Numbered from the stretch's first letter, positions 11,528 to 34,081 are shown. The stretch is DNA of 64,000 bases from Liolophura sinensis (GCF_032854445.1 NC_088301.1:30798402-30862401); one strand, 5' to 3'. A program made the numbers and translations. The notes: a model not told the origin generated them from the sequence alone.

Positions 11528-12558
11528 TTCAAAAAAACTTCATCATCCCACGACGTCTGTTTATGCATCATATCACTTAATATCAGTTCTTTCATGACGG
11601 AAACCATGCTTGTATCTTGTCTGAGGATGTCAGCATAAAACATGGAGGACGTCTGTTTGACGTCGATTCAGAAGTTGGGTTGGACTATTGTTACAAAAGG
11701 TTTTGATGGTTCAGGTTTCACTACCCATATAACTGCTGGAATCAGTGGATACCAAACATTATGCTGGATCGAGCTGCAAAGGTATGTGAAATTTTCCTAC
11801 TGTACAAGATACATCTACGAGTCAGGCTGAGGGAGGGGGGGGGGAGTGGGAGGGGACCTGGGTGAAATGGGTCACGGTTGACAAAATGTTATCAGAACTA
11901 CACAGTGGCGTTTAAGTGGCATTTATCAATGCGTGGACAGAACATTATATGTTAAAATTAATTTGAATATTTTTGTATTTGCAAAATAAAAATTGTTAGC
12001 TCCACTTTCCCCGGTCTCTCCTACGCTGGCTTCGCTGGAATAGTTAAATACTATTGTGTAGGACATTTTGTGAAGGACCAGTTGTATATCACATGCATCC
12101 GTCCAACACAAAAAACATCACGAGTTGGGAATGGGCTAATATCAATCATCATATGATCTATATACACGAGAATAGATATTGATAACAATACGCTATCAGA
12201 TAACTGAGGTCTGTATTTAGACATACGCAGATCGGAAGTTTTGTCACTTTCTGGCCTGCTACAAAACAAACAAGGTATGTGCAGTTTTGCAAAAGAGTTT
12301 AATATCTACTGAGCCATTTATGCATACTGTATTTGTAGTATTGAGATCTCCATTCTTCTGGAATTATTAATTATGACATTTCATAAAAACAAGAAAAGTG
12401 TTTGGAATTATAATGTAATCTGTATTTACTTATTAAATATATTATGGTTATCATTAGATTTTAACTGCACTTTGTACACAGGATGAGAAGAAGCTGAAGT
12501 GTTTCTGCATACTCGCACGTACAATGCTATATGCAGAAACGTTTGAAAAACTATCATT
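11528..12558. other. Intergenic sequence upstream of the cathepsin gene
   Basis: No gene recognised. A G-rich stretch at 11830-11862, with several runs of three or more G, is a second possible G-quadruplex. Small frames here have no domain support. Confidence 0.35.
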
Positions 12559-12680
12559 GATTTATTTGATTGGTGTTTTACGGTATTATCAAGAATATTT
12601 CACTTATGGTTGGCGGTAATCAAGCAGAGCCCGGGGGAGACCAACGACCATCTGCAGGTTGCTGACATGTCTTCCCATGA
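12559..12680 (-). repeat. SINE family A fragment
   Basis: The tail-proximal half is kept: tttatttgattggtgtttta through cgaccatctgcaggttgctg. The tRNA-like head is lost. It sits about 270 bp upstream of the cathepsin L start codon. Confidence 0.7.
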
Positions 12681-12945
12681 GTAGATAGAGTTAGATTACA
12701 AATTATTATAGGTCACATTTTCCATTTTTTTTGTTAATTTATTAATTAAAACTTCTCAAAGAACATCTGATCCACTCGGCAGTAAGTTTATATCTAAATT
12801 AAGTCAAACAAAAGGGAGAACTGACCATTTAAGTTTCAACCCCGTCGAAGGAGGCTACTATTTCTGGTTGTTATCTAGGTATCCCTGTTTCAAGACTGTA
12901 ATAGTCACAGCCGAACATTTTTACTGAGGAGACTATTCGTTCCAG

Positions 12946-22621
<9,676 letters not shown>

Positions 22622-23210
22622 AGGCACCGATGAGCGAGAAGAATAAGACACGAACGCCATATGTGCCAGGCATACACATTGAATTTGTAATGGAGGTAAT
22701 AAAAGTTGCTTAAAACTGAAAAAAGAATAACATTTATGTATTTTGTATGAAGTCTTTTTAAAATGTACACAAGTAATTTTCGTTACAATGTACTAAAAGC
22801 AATTCGAAATGAACAGCAAATAAATGCTGGCAGCTGGGTAACTTCCATTCTGCTGTAAAATTGATATTATAGATTAGTCTTTTCAGTTGTACGCTGAAAT
22901 TTACTGCTCATCCCTTTGCAACCATATACCAAAAGTGTTTCTTTTTGATGCCATGTAATTTTGCTGGACTATGATTTCAAGACCCAGCTCAACTCAGCTC
23001 GACTGTTGGGCCGTGTATGCGAAATACTGTAAACGCTCGTGTATGCGAAATGTCGACGCGACTCTAGTGGAGCTGCATTCCAGCAATTAAGGTAAATAAC
23101 GATTGTGAACAGCTGAGTTGAGTTGAGTTGAGTTAAGCTATTGTGTATGGTGGTCTTATAACGAAAATGGTTATCCGTGCGTGAGCTGTCGCAGAATACG
23201 GGCTGAGAAA
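22622..23210. other. 3' flank of the cathepsin gene
   Basis: AATAAA at 22698-22703, 77 bp after the stop codon, is the likely polyadenylation signal. Further on (about 23106-23127) lies a short gagtt repeat. At 23005-23055 two copies of 'cgtgtatgcgaaat' look like remnants of the 23-bp repeat found upstream of the other LRR genes. No gene recognised. Confidence 0.5.
22698..22703 (+). promoter_or_regulatory. Polyadenylation signal of the cathepsin L gene
   Basis: Canonical AATAAA 77 bp downstream of the stop codon. Confidence 0.6.
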
Positions 23211-24103
23211 GGAACCTGCACGTCCTAAAATGTGTATCCCTTTGTTGTAAAAGGTCCCCTTGAGTGGATACCTTAAAATGGCGTCTCTCATATAATACTG
23301 TACATTCCTTTATATAACCAGGTGTATTTACCCAGATATAGAGTCGAATTGTATGAACAAACCAGATTCCCAAACTATAACAAAATACCAGTACACTGTA
23401 GGAGGCATGACACAAGTGTAATCAGATATTTATACGACTTGTATAGACCAGAAATCGTAATGAGTACTTGACGTTATGAAAACTGATTGGACGCCCCTTC
23501 CAAATTTTCAAATTTATGCCCAAAATATTTTATTGTGTGTACAGTTGATGAGTTCTGCATGTATTACCATTAAAGCGCATTAGCTCGTGTCCTTATCTCT
23601 TATGTGTCGATATTTAATTATTGAGGAATATTTCCGAGCGCCTATGTTAATATTGCTTGTAGTTTTGCTAAGGTCTTTATAAAAGAACGAGACAACACGT
23701 GTGTGGACAGACTTGTGCTTGAAAACAAAAAACACAATTCACTATGTGCCTTGATTGAATGCGGTATTCGATTTCAGTTACAGTTTTGTAAGTTCATGAA
23801 TTGTATACATTAAAAGCAACGTAAATAACGAAAGATAAAGGGATTTTACGTGTGTGCAAACAGGTGCAAATTCACAAGACCGATATAGTCTGATCCTGTA
23901 TTACGCACATCTCTCCTATGACATTGTGGCACAAGTACCGTAATCATCCGAGCTTTAGGAAATATGATCTGGTGTATACTGTTATGATTGGTACACACTT
24001 GGTCATGTGGTCTGTGTGAACTTCCTTCTTTAGGACGGTGTATTCTTTTGGCTTCTACCTTTAGCCATGACGCCAGTGGACTGACAGTCAACCGTCAGTT
24101 AGG
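23211..24103. other. Upstream region of LRR gene 1
   Basis: Homologous to but clearly diverged from the region upstream of the other LRR genes (shared gagtcgaattgtatga and gcggtattcgatttcag-like blocks). The TATA-like element kept in the other three copies is not conserved here. Just before the ATG, 'caaccgtcagttag' resembles a 3' splice site. Confidence 0.5.
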
Positions 24104-27100
24104 ATGGATTCGAAGTTACACTGGCTCCTGTTGAGCATTATTGCCTCAACCGTTGTGACTTGTCGCGGGGAAACTTGTCACGTACAACCTGAATGCAGCT
24201 GTTCTAAAACAGAAAGGAGCTATATCACATGCAGCTCAGTATGCGGACCGTATATACCAAAGTTTGGTACATCCACAGTGCAGTTTCAACAGTTAAGTGT
24301 AACTGGTAGCCGTGAAACGACAACTATACGTGATGGTACATTCGGGGAGCTGAAAGTAAAAAGACTACGGATTACACAGACGGGTATTGATGAGATTAGC
24401 TGTCAGGCTTTTGCTGGACTAGACTTGGGACTGGAAACCATAGACTTGTATGGAAACTATTTGAACAGCGTACCGAACTGTAGTTTGGCCCGGTTTAAAT
24501 CTGTCACATACCTGGACTTGTCTAACAACCGTATAACTTCAGTTTCGGCTGACAGTTTTGCGAGTTTTACCCTTCTCCAAACTTTAAGATTGCAGCAAAA
24601 CAGGATAGCATCCATTGAACCGGGAGCCTTTCACGGACTTGGAAAACTGACTTATTTGTCCTTGGATGGCAACGAACTGGTCTACCTCGATGCATCAACC
24701 TTCATGGGAGCGGATTCACTGACAACATTACAACTTTACAACAACAACATTTCTTCTATCCATATTAGGGCGTTTGATGGTTTGGGGAAATTGGCAAATC
24801 TCTACATGAATGTAAACAATCTGACACATCTAGACAATACTGTGTTTGACACGACGGTTAATTTGCTGTATTTGTACATGGACAACAACGATTTAACGGA
24901 GCTCGGAGGCACACTCTTCTTGAAATCAAAAATACTACGTCATCTCTCTGCCAGGAACAACAAAATCAAGAGTGTTTCCGATGCGACATTCACTGGACTG
25001 GATAAGCTCCAGTCATTGTATTTAGACAACAACTGGCTTAAAGATCTTCGCCAACAGTGGTTTACGGATACCATAACTCTGACGGACCTAAATCTTTCCA
25101 GAAATAACATTACTGAGGTCAACAAAGGAACCTTTCAAACTTTGGGGAATCTTACAGACTTGCGTTTAGGGCATAATGAAATCAGGGTAATCGAGAAAGA
25201 GGTGTTCAAAGGATTGAGAAAAGTCAACACAATATTTCTGAACAACAACAGACTGACGGAGATCAGAAAAGACACCTTCATAAATTGCCCGGAAATTTCC
25301 AGGATAGACTTAAGCTTCAACATTATCCAAGACGTGCACAAAGGTTCCTTTCGGAATTTGTCCCGCCTGTATAGAATAGACTTGAGCGGTAACCGTATCA
25401 CACAGATTGTCACCGGAACATTCTCCAACGTCTCAGGACTCACCACTCTAAGTCTGAACGACAATCGTGTTTCTTCCATTAGCGAAAGATTGTTCGAGAA
25501 TATGGAACCATCTTTGCGTACTTTGGAGTTAAGAAACAATGGGTGGTCTTCAAGCTCTTGGATTTGGTTTGAAAAAGTAATGGTTAACCTGACCAGATTG
25601 AATACCCTGGATTTATCCAATAATCCTTTATCCACAATTCCCACTGATGTACTACCCACCCTAGAGAACATAGATACTGTGAAGATGAGAAACTGTAGTA
25701 TTCAGTTTATAACAAATGATTCTGTAAGTATATTTAATTACAAATGGGATGTCAGGGAAAATACAATAAGCACATACACATCCATTCAAGGTGCTTACAT
25801 TGACGGAAATGTTAATGTTTCGCATAATCTAATTCCAGCATTAAACGTCGACGTTTTGAAAAGATTCTGGTATGGTGGTATTATAGCCGATAACAACAAA
25901 ATTCAGAATGGCTTCAAGCTAACATTACATAACCCTTACGTAGATGGCCTTTCGATTTCTTTAAAGAACAATCTGATAGAGGAAGGTATTCAGATTTCTG
26001 CGTTAGATGAAACACCCGATAGAGTTAGGGTTGAAATCGAAACCCTTGATCTTTCTAACAACAAATTTACTAAAGTGAACCTATTTCCAGTAAAACTTTT
26101 ACATCAGTTGTCTTGGAATCCATGTAACTCTTCCCTTGGTAGTGTAAATCAGTTGAGAGTGAGAACACTGAACCTGTCTAATAACGCCATCTCTGTAATA
26201 ACAGCTGCCGCTTGCCTGGGATCCGTTTACACCCTCGACCTTCGGAATAATCGCTTGAAGGTTTTGGGTGATTTCCTGACCTCTACCAAATCTCCAGGCT
26301 TCAGAATGAACAGTCTTTATCTCTCTGGAAACAGAATCCACCGTGTCTCTCCGAATGCCTTTGACGGCATAACGAACCATTACTTTACACTTGATCTGCG
26401 GGATAACAAACTGGTTGGTTTTGAGAATATCCAACCCATTATGGGAAAATTCCAGTCTCTAAGACTGTCCCTATCTGGTAACCCTTTGGTTTGTGGATGT
26501 GAGATTGACTGGTTAAGAAATGATTCAATCCGACAAAAACTGGACTCCGTTCGCTGCCAAACTCCAAGAAGTGCCTTCAGGTATCTAGCCTGGTGTTTTC
26601 CTCTTACTGGTTGCCAGGACACGATGCCGATGAGTTTCACAGCGGCAACCAGGAAGATATGTGAAATGGATTCAAACCTAGAACTTTCAAATTTGTCAGT
26701 TACTGCATCCAAGGGCATTACTAACGTAACATGGACGAAAATTGGACCTGGAGTGATAACTGGCTTCAGACTGGAATTCCATCCCGTTGATGAAGTGGAA
26801 TCACGATTTTCTTTCCTTGTCCACCATGATGTAAACTACGCTACTCTCACTAATCTAGTGGAGGGTAAGACATACAACATTTGCGTGACCGCTGAGCTGG
26901 CTTCTCAGTCTAGAGGCTCCGTCGTGTGCATTCAGACGTCCTTGTCACTGGTCGAGGCCTTCTCTGCTGGTCTTCCGCTTGTGGTTGGTCTGGGGTCAGT
27001 TCTGGGTATTTGTGTCATCATTGCCCTGCTTACCATCATCTGCCTGGCGTGCAAGCAAAGTAAGATCAACTTTTTCCAGCGAAAGAGACGTCCTGTTTCC

Positions 27101-27244
27101 TCACCCCCGGCTATATCTGAAATAAACGGTCAAAATCTGAACACATACGCCCCAAACCCGGAACATGATAAAAGGGAGAGCGATGACAACCTCTATGAAG
27201 ATATGAAACATGAAGAATATGAAAACACAGGCTTCAACGCATAA
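24104..27244 (+). CDS. LRR-FN3 single-pass membrane receptor, copy 1
   Basis: A candidate cell-surface recognition or adhesion receptor of 1046 residues in one exon. Residues 1-22 form a signal peptide (MDSKLHWLLLSIIASTVV). A Cys-rich N-terminal cap (CHVQPECSC) is followed by about 25 leucine-rich repeats of LxxLxLxxN type to about residue 790, and an LRR C-terminal cap (CGCEIDWLRND). A fibronectin III-like domain spans about 858-945 and a membrane span about 954-983 (VLGICVIIALLTIICLAC). The 63-residue tail ends with LYEDM and, eight residues on, EYENT. YENT fits the pYxNx pattern bound by Grb2-type SH2 domains, and YEDM fits YxxM; signalling is inference. There are many N-glycosylation sites. 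No TIR, kinase or Ig domain is present. Architecture recalls FLRT/LRIT/ELFN-type proteins, but I cannot name an orthologue. The start is the ATG at the same place as in copies 3 and 4. Confidence 0.9.
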   Translation: MDSKLHWLLLSIIASTVVTCRGETCHVQPECSCSKTERSYITCSSVCGPYIPKFGTSTVQFQQLSVTGSRETTTIRDGTFGELKVKRLRITQTGIDEISCQAFAGLDLGLETIDLYGNYLNSVPNCSLARFKSVTYLDLSNNRITSVSADSFASFTLLQTLRLQQNRIASIEPGAFHGLGKLTYLSLDGNELVYLDASTFMGADSLTTLQLYNNNISSIHIRAFDGLGKLANLYMNVNNLTHLDNTVFDTTVNLLYLYMDNNDLTELGGTLFLKSKILRHLSARNNKIKSVSDATFTGLDKLQSLYLDNNWLKDLRQQWFTDTITLTDLNLSRNNITEVNKGTFQTLGNLTDLRLGHNEIRVIEKEVFKGLRKVNTIFLNNNRLTEIRKDTFINCPEISRIDLSFNIIQDVHKGSFRNLSRLYRIDLSGNRITQIVTGTFSNVSGLTTLSLNDNRVSSISERLFENMEPSLRTLELRNNGWSSSSWIWFEKVMVNLTRLNTLDLSNNPLSTIPTDVLPTLENIDTVKMRNCSIQFITNDSVSIFNYKWDVRENTISTYTSIQGAYIDGNVNVSHNLIPALNVDVLKRFWYGGIIADNNKIQNGFKLTLHNPYVDGLSISLKNNLIEEGIQISALDETPDRVRVEIETLDLSNNKFTKVNLFPVKLLHQLSWNPCNSSLGSVNQLRVRTLNLSNNAISVITAAACLGSVYTLDLRNNRLKVLGDFLTSTKSPGFRMNSLYLSGNRIHRVSPNAFDGITNHYFTLDLRDNKLVGFENIQPIMGKFQSLRLSLSGNPLVCGCEIDWLRNDSIRQKLDSVRCQTPRSAFRYLAWCFPLTGCQDTMPMSFTAATRKICEMDSNLELSNLSVTASKGITNVTWTKIGPGVITGFRLEFHPVDEVESRFSFLVHHDVNYATLTNLVEGKTYNICVTAELASQSRGSVVCIQTSLSLVEAFSAGLPLVVGLGSVLGICVIIALLTIICLACKQSKINFFQRKRRPVSSPPAISEINGQNLNTYAPNPEHDKRESDDNLYEDMKHEEYENTGFNA

Positions 27245-27749
27245 TGACCACACCTAACAAATACTGATAAGAACTGAGCATCTACGTAGTGGTTTCAGAC
27301 GCCGTCAGCATACTATTGTTTTTGTAGATTTGACAAGGCATTCAAGATCTATAGTCGATGTTCAGAGGTCATATTGTCTCTCTGACAAGGCGGTAATTTG
27401 CATATGTTGTCTTCCAGGGGGATCATATCAGATAAAACGTTCACTACAACATTTTGTGTGGACAGGAAACTATATTCGCCAAAGGCAAGACTCTACTAAC
27501 GTGTATACCCTATGCATTAACAATATTTCCAGTGTTCATTCGTTTTTTCTCATGACACCCATGCTTCCTGACCTACTTAGTTTAATCTGGAGTTGTCTCA
27601 AAGTGGCACACCTCTGTGAAAGAAAACAGTACTCAATAAACATTTGGATTTACTTGAAACTCTAGACGTAACGCAACTTCCCGAATAACAACGACAGGGA
27701 TATTTACTGTACGATCAGGATTTTCTCAAACTTCATAACGCCATTTTGT
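27245..27749. other. 3' untranslated and flanking region of LRR gene 1
   Basis: Strongly conserved with the 3' flanks of copies 2-4. AATAAA lies at 27635-27640, 391 bp past the stop. The open frame 27330-27665 has no domain and is not kept in the other copies. Confidence 0.6.
27635..27640 (+). promoter_or_regulatory. Polyadenylation signal, LRR gene 1
   Basis: AATAAA within gtactcaataaacatttgg; the same motif is at the same place after copies 2 and 4 but is deleted after copy 3. Confidence 0.55.
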
Positions 27750-27945
27750 TATTTATTTATTTCATTTGATTGGTGTTTTACGAGCAAAGAACGGGAGAAA
27801 CCCACGGCCATCCGAAGGTTGCTGAAAGACCTTCCCACTTACGGCCAGAGGGGAAGCCAGCATGAGCTGCTCTCCAACTCACAGCGACCGCACTGCCGAG
27901 AGGCGCCTAGGTCATTGCGCTAACCCTCTGGGTCATGGAGGCCCC
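27750..27945 (-). repeat. SINE family A, unit 1 spacer
   Basis: The ATTTATTT tail, a shortened body and the tRNA-like head ending ggtcatggaggcccc are present. The same insertion sits at the same place in all four units, so it predates the duplication. Confidence 0.75.
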
Positions 27946-28636
27946 AATGGAGGCTTCGTAATAAGAAAACACAGTTGGAAGGCAAACTATATTCAATAAC
28001 ACTATTACAATATACCATGGGCTTGTAAAAAAGGAATTTGGAATATTCCCACTCTTCCCTTAGGAGATAGACTCCTAATTAAAAATCTACAAACCTATTA
28101 TATATGCAGTTTTAGATGATTATTATGAATAAGAATATGTAATCAATGTACTTTTTGTATATCTACAGTTTTATTCATACCAGATAGATATATGTATAAG
28201 CGTGTACACATGCATAAATATATAGATATATCTTTTATTTTGTGGATATAGTGTAACTGCATGGGTTCACTGAATTCCACAGTGCTACCATGAATGTCGT
28301 TTCACGTGGCCTTAAGATTTCCAAGCTTTATAAAGCCATCCGAAGATATTTCTCTATCACATTACTATCACAATACCTGTTACAACGACCATGCTGCTGC
28401 TCAATGTCGGATTATAAAGCAAAAGATGACATCAAGGACAATTGTCATTTAAATCAAGGTATTTTAATTAAAATATTGTATTACCACCCCATGGAATTAT
28501 ATTAAAGCTCTATACGACTACATGTAGATACATTTAAGTCAATAAATTAATTCGTCAACTTTTATCACCATGACGTTCAAATGTTAGTAATTAAATATGT
28601 TAATTACCAGTATGTGATTTTCTCATTCATTACATT
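27946..28636. other. Conserved spacer segment, unit 1
   Basis: Shared with units 2 and 3 and partly with unit 4. Contains a 71-codon open frame (28290-28505) identical in unit 3 (52059-52274) but with an early stop in unit 2 and diverged in unit 4. No domain recognised; probably non-coding. Confidence 0.4.
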
Positions 28637-28738
28637 GCTGTTTTACGTGGTGCTAAAGAATATCTCACATATACGACTGCCAGCATAACGGTGAGAGGAA
28701 ATGGAGCAGAGCCCAGGGCAAACACACGACCATCAGAA
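28637..28738 (-). repeat. SINE family A fragment, unit 1
   Basis: gctgttttacgtggtgctaa through acacacgaccatcag. Truncated by a deletion shared with unit 3; unit 2 keeps more of it. Confidence 0.55.
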
Positions 28739-29944
28739 CATGGCAGCTCGAGTTGATCGGTGCAGGACTTGCACCGCGTACAAATTGTCTTCAACCAGCC
28801 CAAGACTGACGAAACAGGCTCACGAGGCGTCGTTGGACTGATACAAAGGGTAATTCAGAAATTCTTGGCAGAAAGATGGTATTGAACCTGCACCTGGTGT
28901 CTTCGATTAATGGAGTCTACTGCGTTAACACCCTTTCGTGGTATGAGGACAAACTCATGTAGAGGAGCAGATCAGCTCCCGGTACAGAACGGTCTGTATA
29001 CACCGCCTCTGCTTACGCCCCTCGCTCACGTTATTATTGAACCATCTCCCGCTTCTGTTTTGGTGGTAAAAGGACAAGCTAGTGCTGAGGAGTGGATCAG
29101 CTCTGGTAAGGAGCGGTGGTAGGATCCTCTATACCCTCGCCATTGTTTTCCAGTAACAGTTACAAGTACCACTAAACCACCTGCTGCTCCCTTCGTGTGG
29201 CGTGAGGACAGACTTAAGAGGAGGAGCAGATCGGGTGAGGAGCGGTGACACTTTCTAGACCCTCTCTGCGGCTGTCTAGTCACAAACCTCGTTCGTCCTG
29301 TAAATGTGATAACTACATGTATGTACTGTACATTCTGCTGTCGTGAAAAAGTGTATCAATGCTCGTTTTGCTCTTGCATCAAAGTGCTTAGATCAAAGTT
29401 AAGATGAATTTAAGGGTACGTAGACATGTATACCTGTGACAAATGTACTTTAAACAATCGGCAACTGTTGAAATACTTCTGTACTTCCTATTATCAGTTG
29501 AGGATTAGAAAAGGAATAAATTCGTAATGATTGACAGGGTAAAACTCGATAGGTTGGCTCTGTTTAAACTCGTGCACACCACCATACATTAAACGAAAGC
29601 CAGCAGTTGAATGATAGTTGTTGCTAAACTATCCGTGAACTAGATTAAACACGGGTTCAAAAAATCCTTTGCAATTAAACTGAGTCAAGTAACAAAACGA
29701 GTAAATCCGATCAGGCTGGATATCGTGGGACATCGAACAATTTCAGAACTAGTTTCGAATAAAATAGGTTTTGGGGAGATAACTGACGTGCTACCTTGTA
29801 CAGTATGACAAACATTCTGTCAACCTATGTTTTAGCCGTCCAAGCACAGAACAACCCAGATTAACGAAATCCACTGAACATCGTGCACACGCATAACTTG
29901 CAATCCTCCTGCGGCAGATTCCCCGTACACATGTAGTTTCCGTG
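28739..29944. other. Conserved spacer with imperfect gaggagcagatc repeats, unit 1
   Basis: From about 28930 to 29270 there are roughly three diverged copies of a block containing 'gaggacaaactcatgtag' or 'gaggacagacttaagagg', then 'gaggagcagatc' and a C-rich end such as 'agaccctctctgcgg'. The rest is AT-rich. Frames here overlap on both strands and have no domain support. Confidence 0.45.
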
Positions 29945-30440
29945 TAGATCATGCGGGCCCCCGCACATCTTGCACCCCCCCCCCCCCCCCTTAACATCCT
30001 GTAGCGCCCGCACTTCATCAAGTTTCCCTGTAGATCATGTGGGCCCCCGCACTTTTGTAGGCCCCACACTTCATCCAGCTTCCTTGTAGATCATGTGGCC
30101 CCCTGCACGTCTTGCAGCTCCTCTTAACATCACGTTGGGCCCCGCATATCATCCAGCTTCACTGTAGAGAAAGTGGGGCCCCCGCACGTCTTGCAGCTTC
30201 CTTTAATATCCCGTAGGACCCCACACATCATGCAGCTTCACTGTAGGTCATATGGGCCCCGCACATTCTGTAGGTCCCGCACATCATCCAGCCTCACTGT
30301 GGGTTATGTGGTTTCCCGCGCATCATCCAGCTTCCCTGTAGATCGTGGGGACCCACGCACATCTTGTAGGGCCCCGTGCATAATCCAGCTTCCCTGCGCA
30401 TCGTGGAGCTCCCTCGAACATTTTGCAGGACTTCCCCCGC
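29945..30440. repeat. C/G-rich minisatellite, units about 33-39 bp, unit 1
   Basis: Repeats of cttccctgtagatcatgtgg followed by gcccccgcacatcttgcag. A run of 14 or more C lies near 29975. Present in units 1-3 with differing unit number. Both strands stay open by chance, giving repetitive 'proteins' (GPHDLQGNLMKCG and similar) that I do not call genes. Confidence 0.8.
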
Positions 30441-31405
30441 ACACCCTGCAACTATCCAATCAGTCATTACCTTACAAAAGATACACATGTAAGTCATGTT
30501 TGACGTCTGTGGACTATTGTTGGATTTGACACAGTCATAATCATAAGACACAACTTTATTAAAAAAAAGTGGCATACACACTCGTCATATATATACTTAA
30601 TAAATATTTGAACCGTTAGGGTTTGTCTTTTAAATCCGTATAAATCACACCGGCGGTGTATAGACATAAACAGACTCTCTTCAGAATTCAAATGGTGCAT
30701 CCAATATTTTCCACCAAAGGCGCGATCTAGAGGCCTGTATGGTGAATATTTATTTTCAATTATAAGACGACGGCCAGCATTATGGAAGGAAGAACCTGCA
30801 GAGCCCGGGAGAAACCCGTGACCATACGCAGGCTGAAGACAGACCTTCCCACGTACAGCCGGAGTGGAGGCCAGCATGAGTTAGACTTGAACTCACAGCG
30901 ACCGCAATGTTGAAAGTCTCCAGCGTAATTACGCTGCGCTATCTCTCTTACCAACTATATGGTGAATAAGCCATACATGTATTAGTATACACTGATGGTT
31001 TAGGAGAAATGATCACACAATTCTGGCCAACCGTTTAAATGAAGTACGACGGTAAACCTCAAGCATGCATACATACAGCCCGTTTAAATCCCCACCTTTG
31101 TATTCATTCCTAACCTACATAACGCGCATAGCTTGTCGCAGATCCTTAAACATTGTATTACATTTTTTTATTTCTTCCTGAGTCATTGTCCGACCTACAT
31201 TTTCGATTTGTTTAGGTTACAGCCTGCACTGTAATTCAGTCCAACGTTCTCGAGGCTTCGGTGTTAATAAGTTTAGTGCCATTGTACGCAGGGTGTACAT
31301 TCTGGAAATATGTATCGGTGTTGTAAACATGCTTACAATCAAAGCATTCAGAATTTTCTTTTACGTTAGTCTGTAAAAAAGAGCAATGGAGTTGTGAAGC
31401 TCGCA
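30441..31405. other. Conserved spacer including a SINE family A fragment (about 30747-30955), unit 1
   Basis: The SINE piece (minus) keeps ttataagacgacggccagca through the head. Its tail side is deleted relative to unit 2. The remainder is AT-rich spacer shared between units; no gene recognised. Confidence 0.5.
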
Positions 31406-31489
31406 GTCATTCACTCAAGTCCACTTGTGAGTAGTCATTCACTCAAGTCCACTTGGGAGCAGTTATTTACTCAAGTCCATTTGAGAGCA
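31406..31489. repeat. 28-bp tandem repeat, three units
   Basis: gtcattcactcaagtccact plus tgtgagta, then two variants ending tgggagca and tgagagca. Preserved as three units in each of units 1-3. Confidence 0.85.
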
Positions 31490-31591
31490 GTCATATTTAC
31501 TGTCATTCATTTGAAGGAATTTTGCTGGGTTTGGAGATATCGGCTTTCACACCATTCGGCATTCGTCATTTGTACCCATTTTCTGTACGCA

Positions 31592-32660
<1,069 letters not shown>

Positions 32661-32997
32661 CTTGCAGTTCCGACCATAGGCTCACCGAAATATTGACTCC
32701 AGCATGGAAACATGAGTCAGTTCCGTGCATCGCTCATATGGCAACAGCATGCACATTTCAACAACTGTGGGGCAGTCAAATTTATGACAATGGAAGCAAA
32801 TTGTCATGGTAAGTGAGAATAATATCTGATTGTCACTGAGACATGAACACCTATATGGTATATTTCTCAAGCATAGAAATTTGGTGCACAGAAAGTCCCA
32901 GTTTCAAGATGATGCCATGTGCGTTTAGGCCATATATATGGCAAGAGGGGTTACTAAAGGCACGGCAACAGACTTTCGTGTTTGTTGATACAAGAAT

Positions 32998-33725
32998 TCA
33001 GAAATAATCTCCAAGTGTCACAAAACTGGAATTGACATTGTCCTCCCAGATGCTCATCCTCTGGTAATGGTGTTGTGCTTTGGAATCTCTTCTTTGTTCG
33101 CGTCCTTCGTTTCTGTGGGATACGAACAAGTGGTTCTTCCGCTGATAGCAGCATGGCATCTGAGTTTGGCTTTCGTTCGGAGTTTCTTCTTGAAAATGCA
33201 AGGTAAACGTGCAAGAGTTCTAGAGAACAAGAAAAATAAGAAAGTTGTATTAATGTGTTTAAGGATGTATGTCATTAGCACATATAGATCAAAATCTGTC
33301 ATGAAAGAAAACAAGATAAGACCGATCGTAAAGCAACATGGGATTAACCTTGTTTTGAGATCAAGTTCTTTTCAGAAGAATGAACACGAGCATAACAAAT
33401 ACCTTTTTGTCAGACTTTTACATTGATATATTTGGAACACGGTTACAGGACGTCGCCATTCCGAGACAAGCCATATTTGAAGTCGCCAAATGCATACATC
33501 TCTAGATAAACATTAATTTAACCTGGTAAATGTTGTAATTAACTACCTGAATACATGTACGTTCTGCTTTTGTAAATCAAACTGGAATCAAATGACCATT
33601 ACTTACCCAGATGAGGTAAAGGATGGTAATTACAACCACTATGACGGTTGTAGCAATTGCTAAGCGTTGCTTCCCAGGGATGACGTCGTACCTCGGTCGT
33701 ACCTCGGCAAGCTTCGCTAATGCCT
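32998..33725 (-). CDS. Possible last two exons of an unrecognised single-pass membrane protein
   Basis: Two minus-strand pieces join well. Exon 33607-33725 has an acceptor (tcctgaatgattcag) and ends at a perfect GTAAGT donor (33606-33601). It encodes a basic stretch (EVRPRYDVIPGKQR) and a strongly hydrophobic segment (LAIATTVIVVVITILYLIW). Exon 33219-32998 has a long pyrimidine tract and CTAG acceptor and continues in phase 0 for 73 codons to a stop (ending VTLGDYF). The second part is polar with no domain I know. Upstream exons would lie beyond 33725, perhaps in the assembly gap. The region is absent from units 2 and 3. It may be a real nested gene, a captured gene fragment or chance. Confidence 0.35.
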
Positions 33726-33878
33726 CTGAATCATTCAGGATGATGGGAAGGATGAGAGAACAAAGGATGATACGCCAAATGATTATTTATACTGTAATAA
33801 CCTCAGATTATCTAATTCTTTATTTATATCTCTCTCAATCTATTGTAAAATGCCCTCACTCTGTACGATACCGCTTTG

Positions 33879-34081
33879 GTGGACTAATGATCAGAGAGTC
33901 CTCCTGTAAGATGAGAGACCCGGATTCAAACCTGACTTTAAAATTGTTCTTGTTGCTTCCTCGCTAGGTGCTCAGCACTGAGAGATTAGAGCCAAGCAAC
34001 AGCACTGGTTGGCCCGGTGTCAGTATAGTGTGACTGGTGGGGTGTCGTGTCACTTCAGTGACGGTAGTACTTTGGCGGCAT
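33879..34081 (+). repeat. tRNA-derived SINE, family D, cut by the assembly gap
   Basis: Head with a degenerate A-box region (ggtggactaatgatcagaga) and B-box-like ggattcaaacc. The body includes ggtgctcagcactgagagat and ggcccggtgtcagtatagtg. The last bases before the Ns are still element sequence. Confidence 0.6.

Noticed and set aside
26099-26718. Antisense frames of 100-178 codons inside all four LRR genes
   Set aside because: They recur at the same places in every copy because the sense strand is conserved; they have no domain or start-site support.
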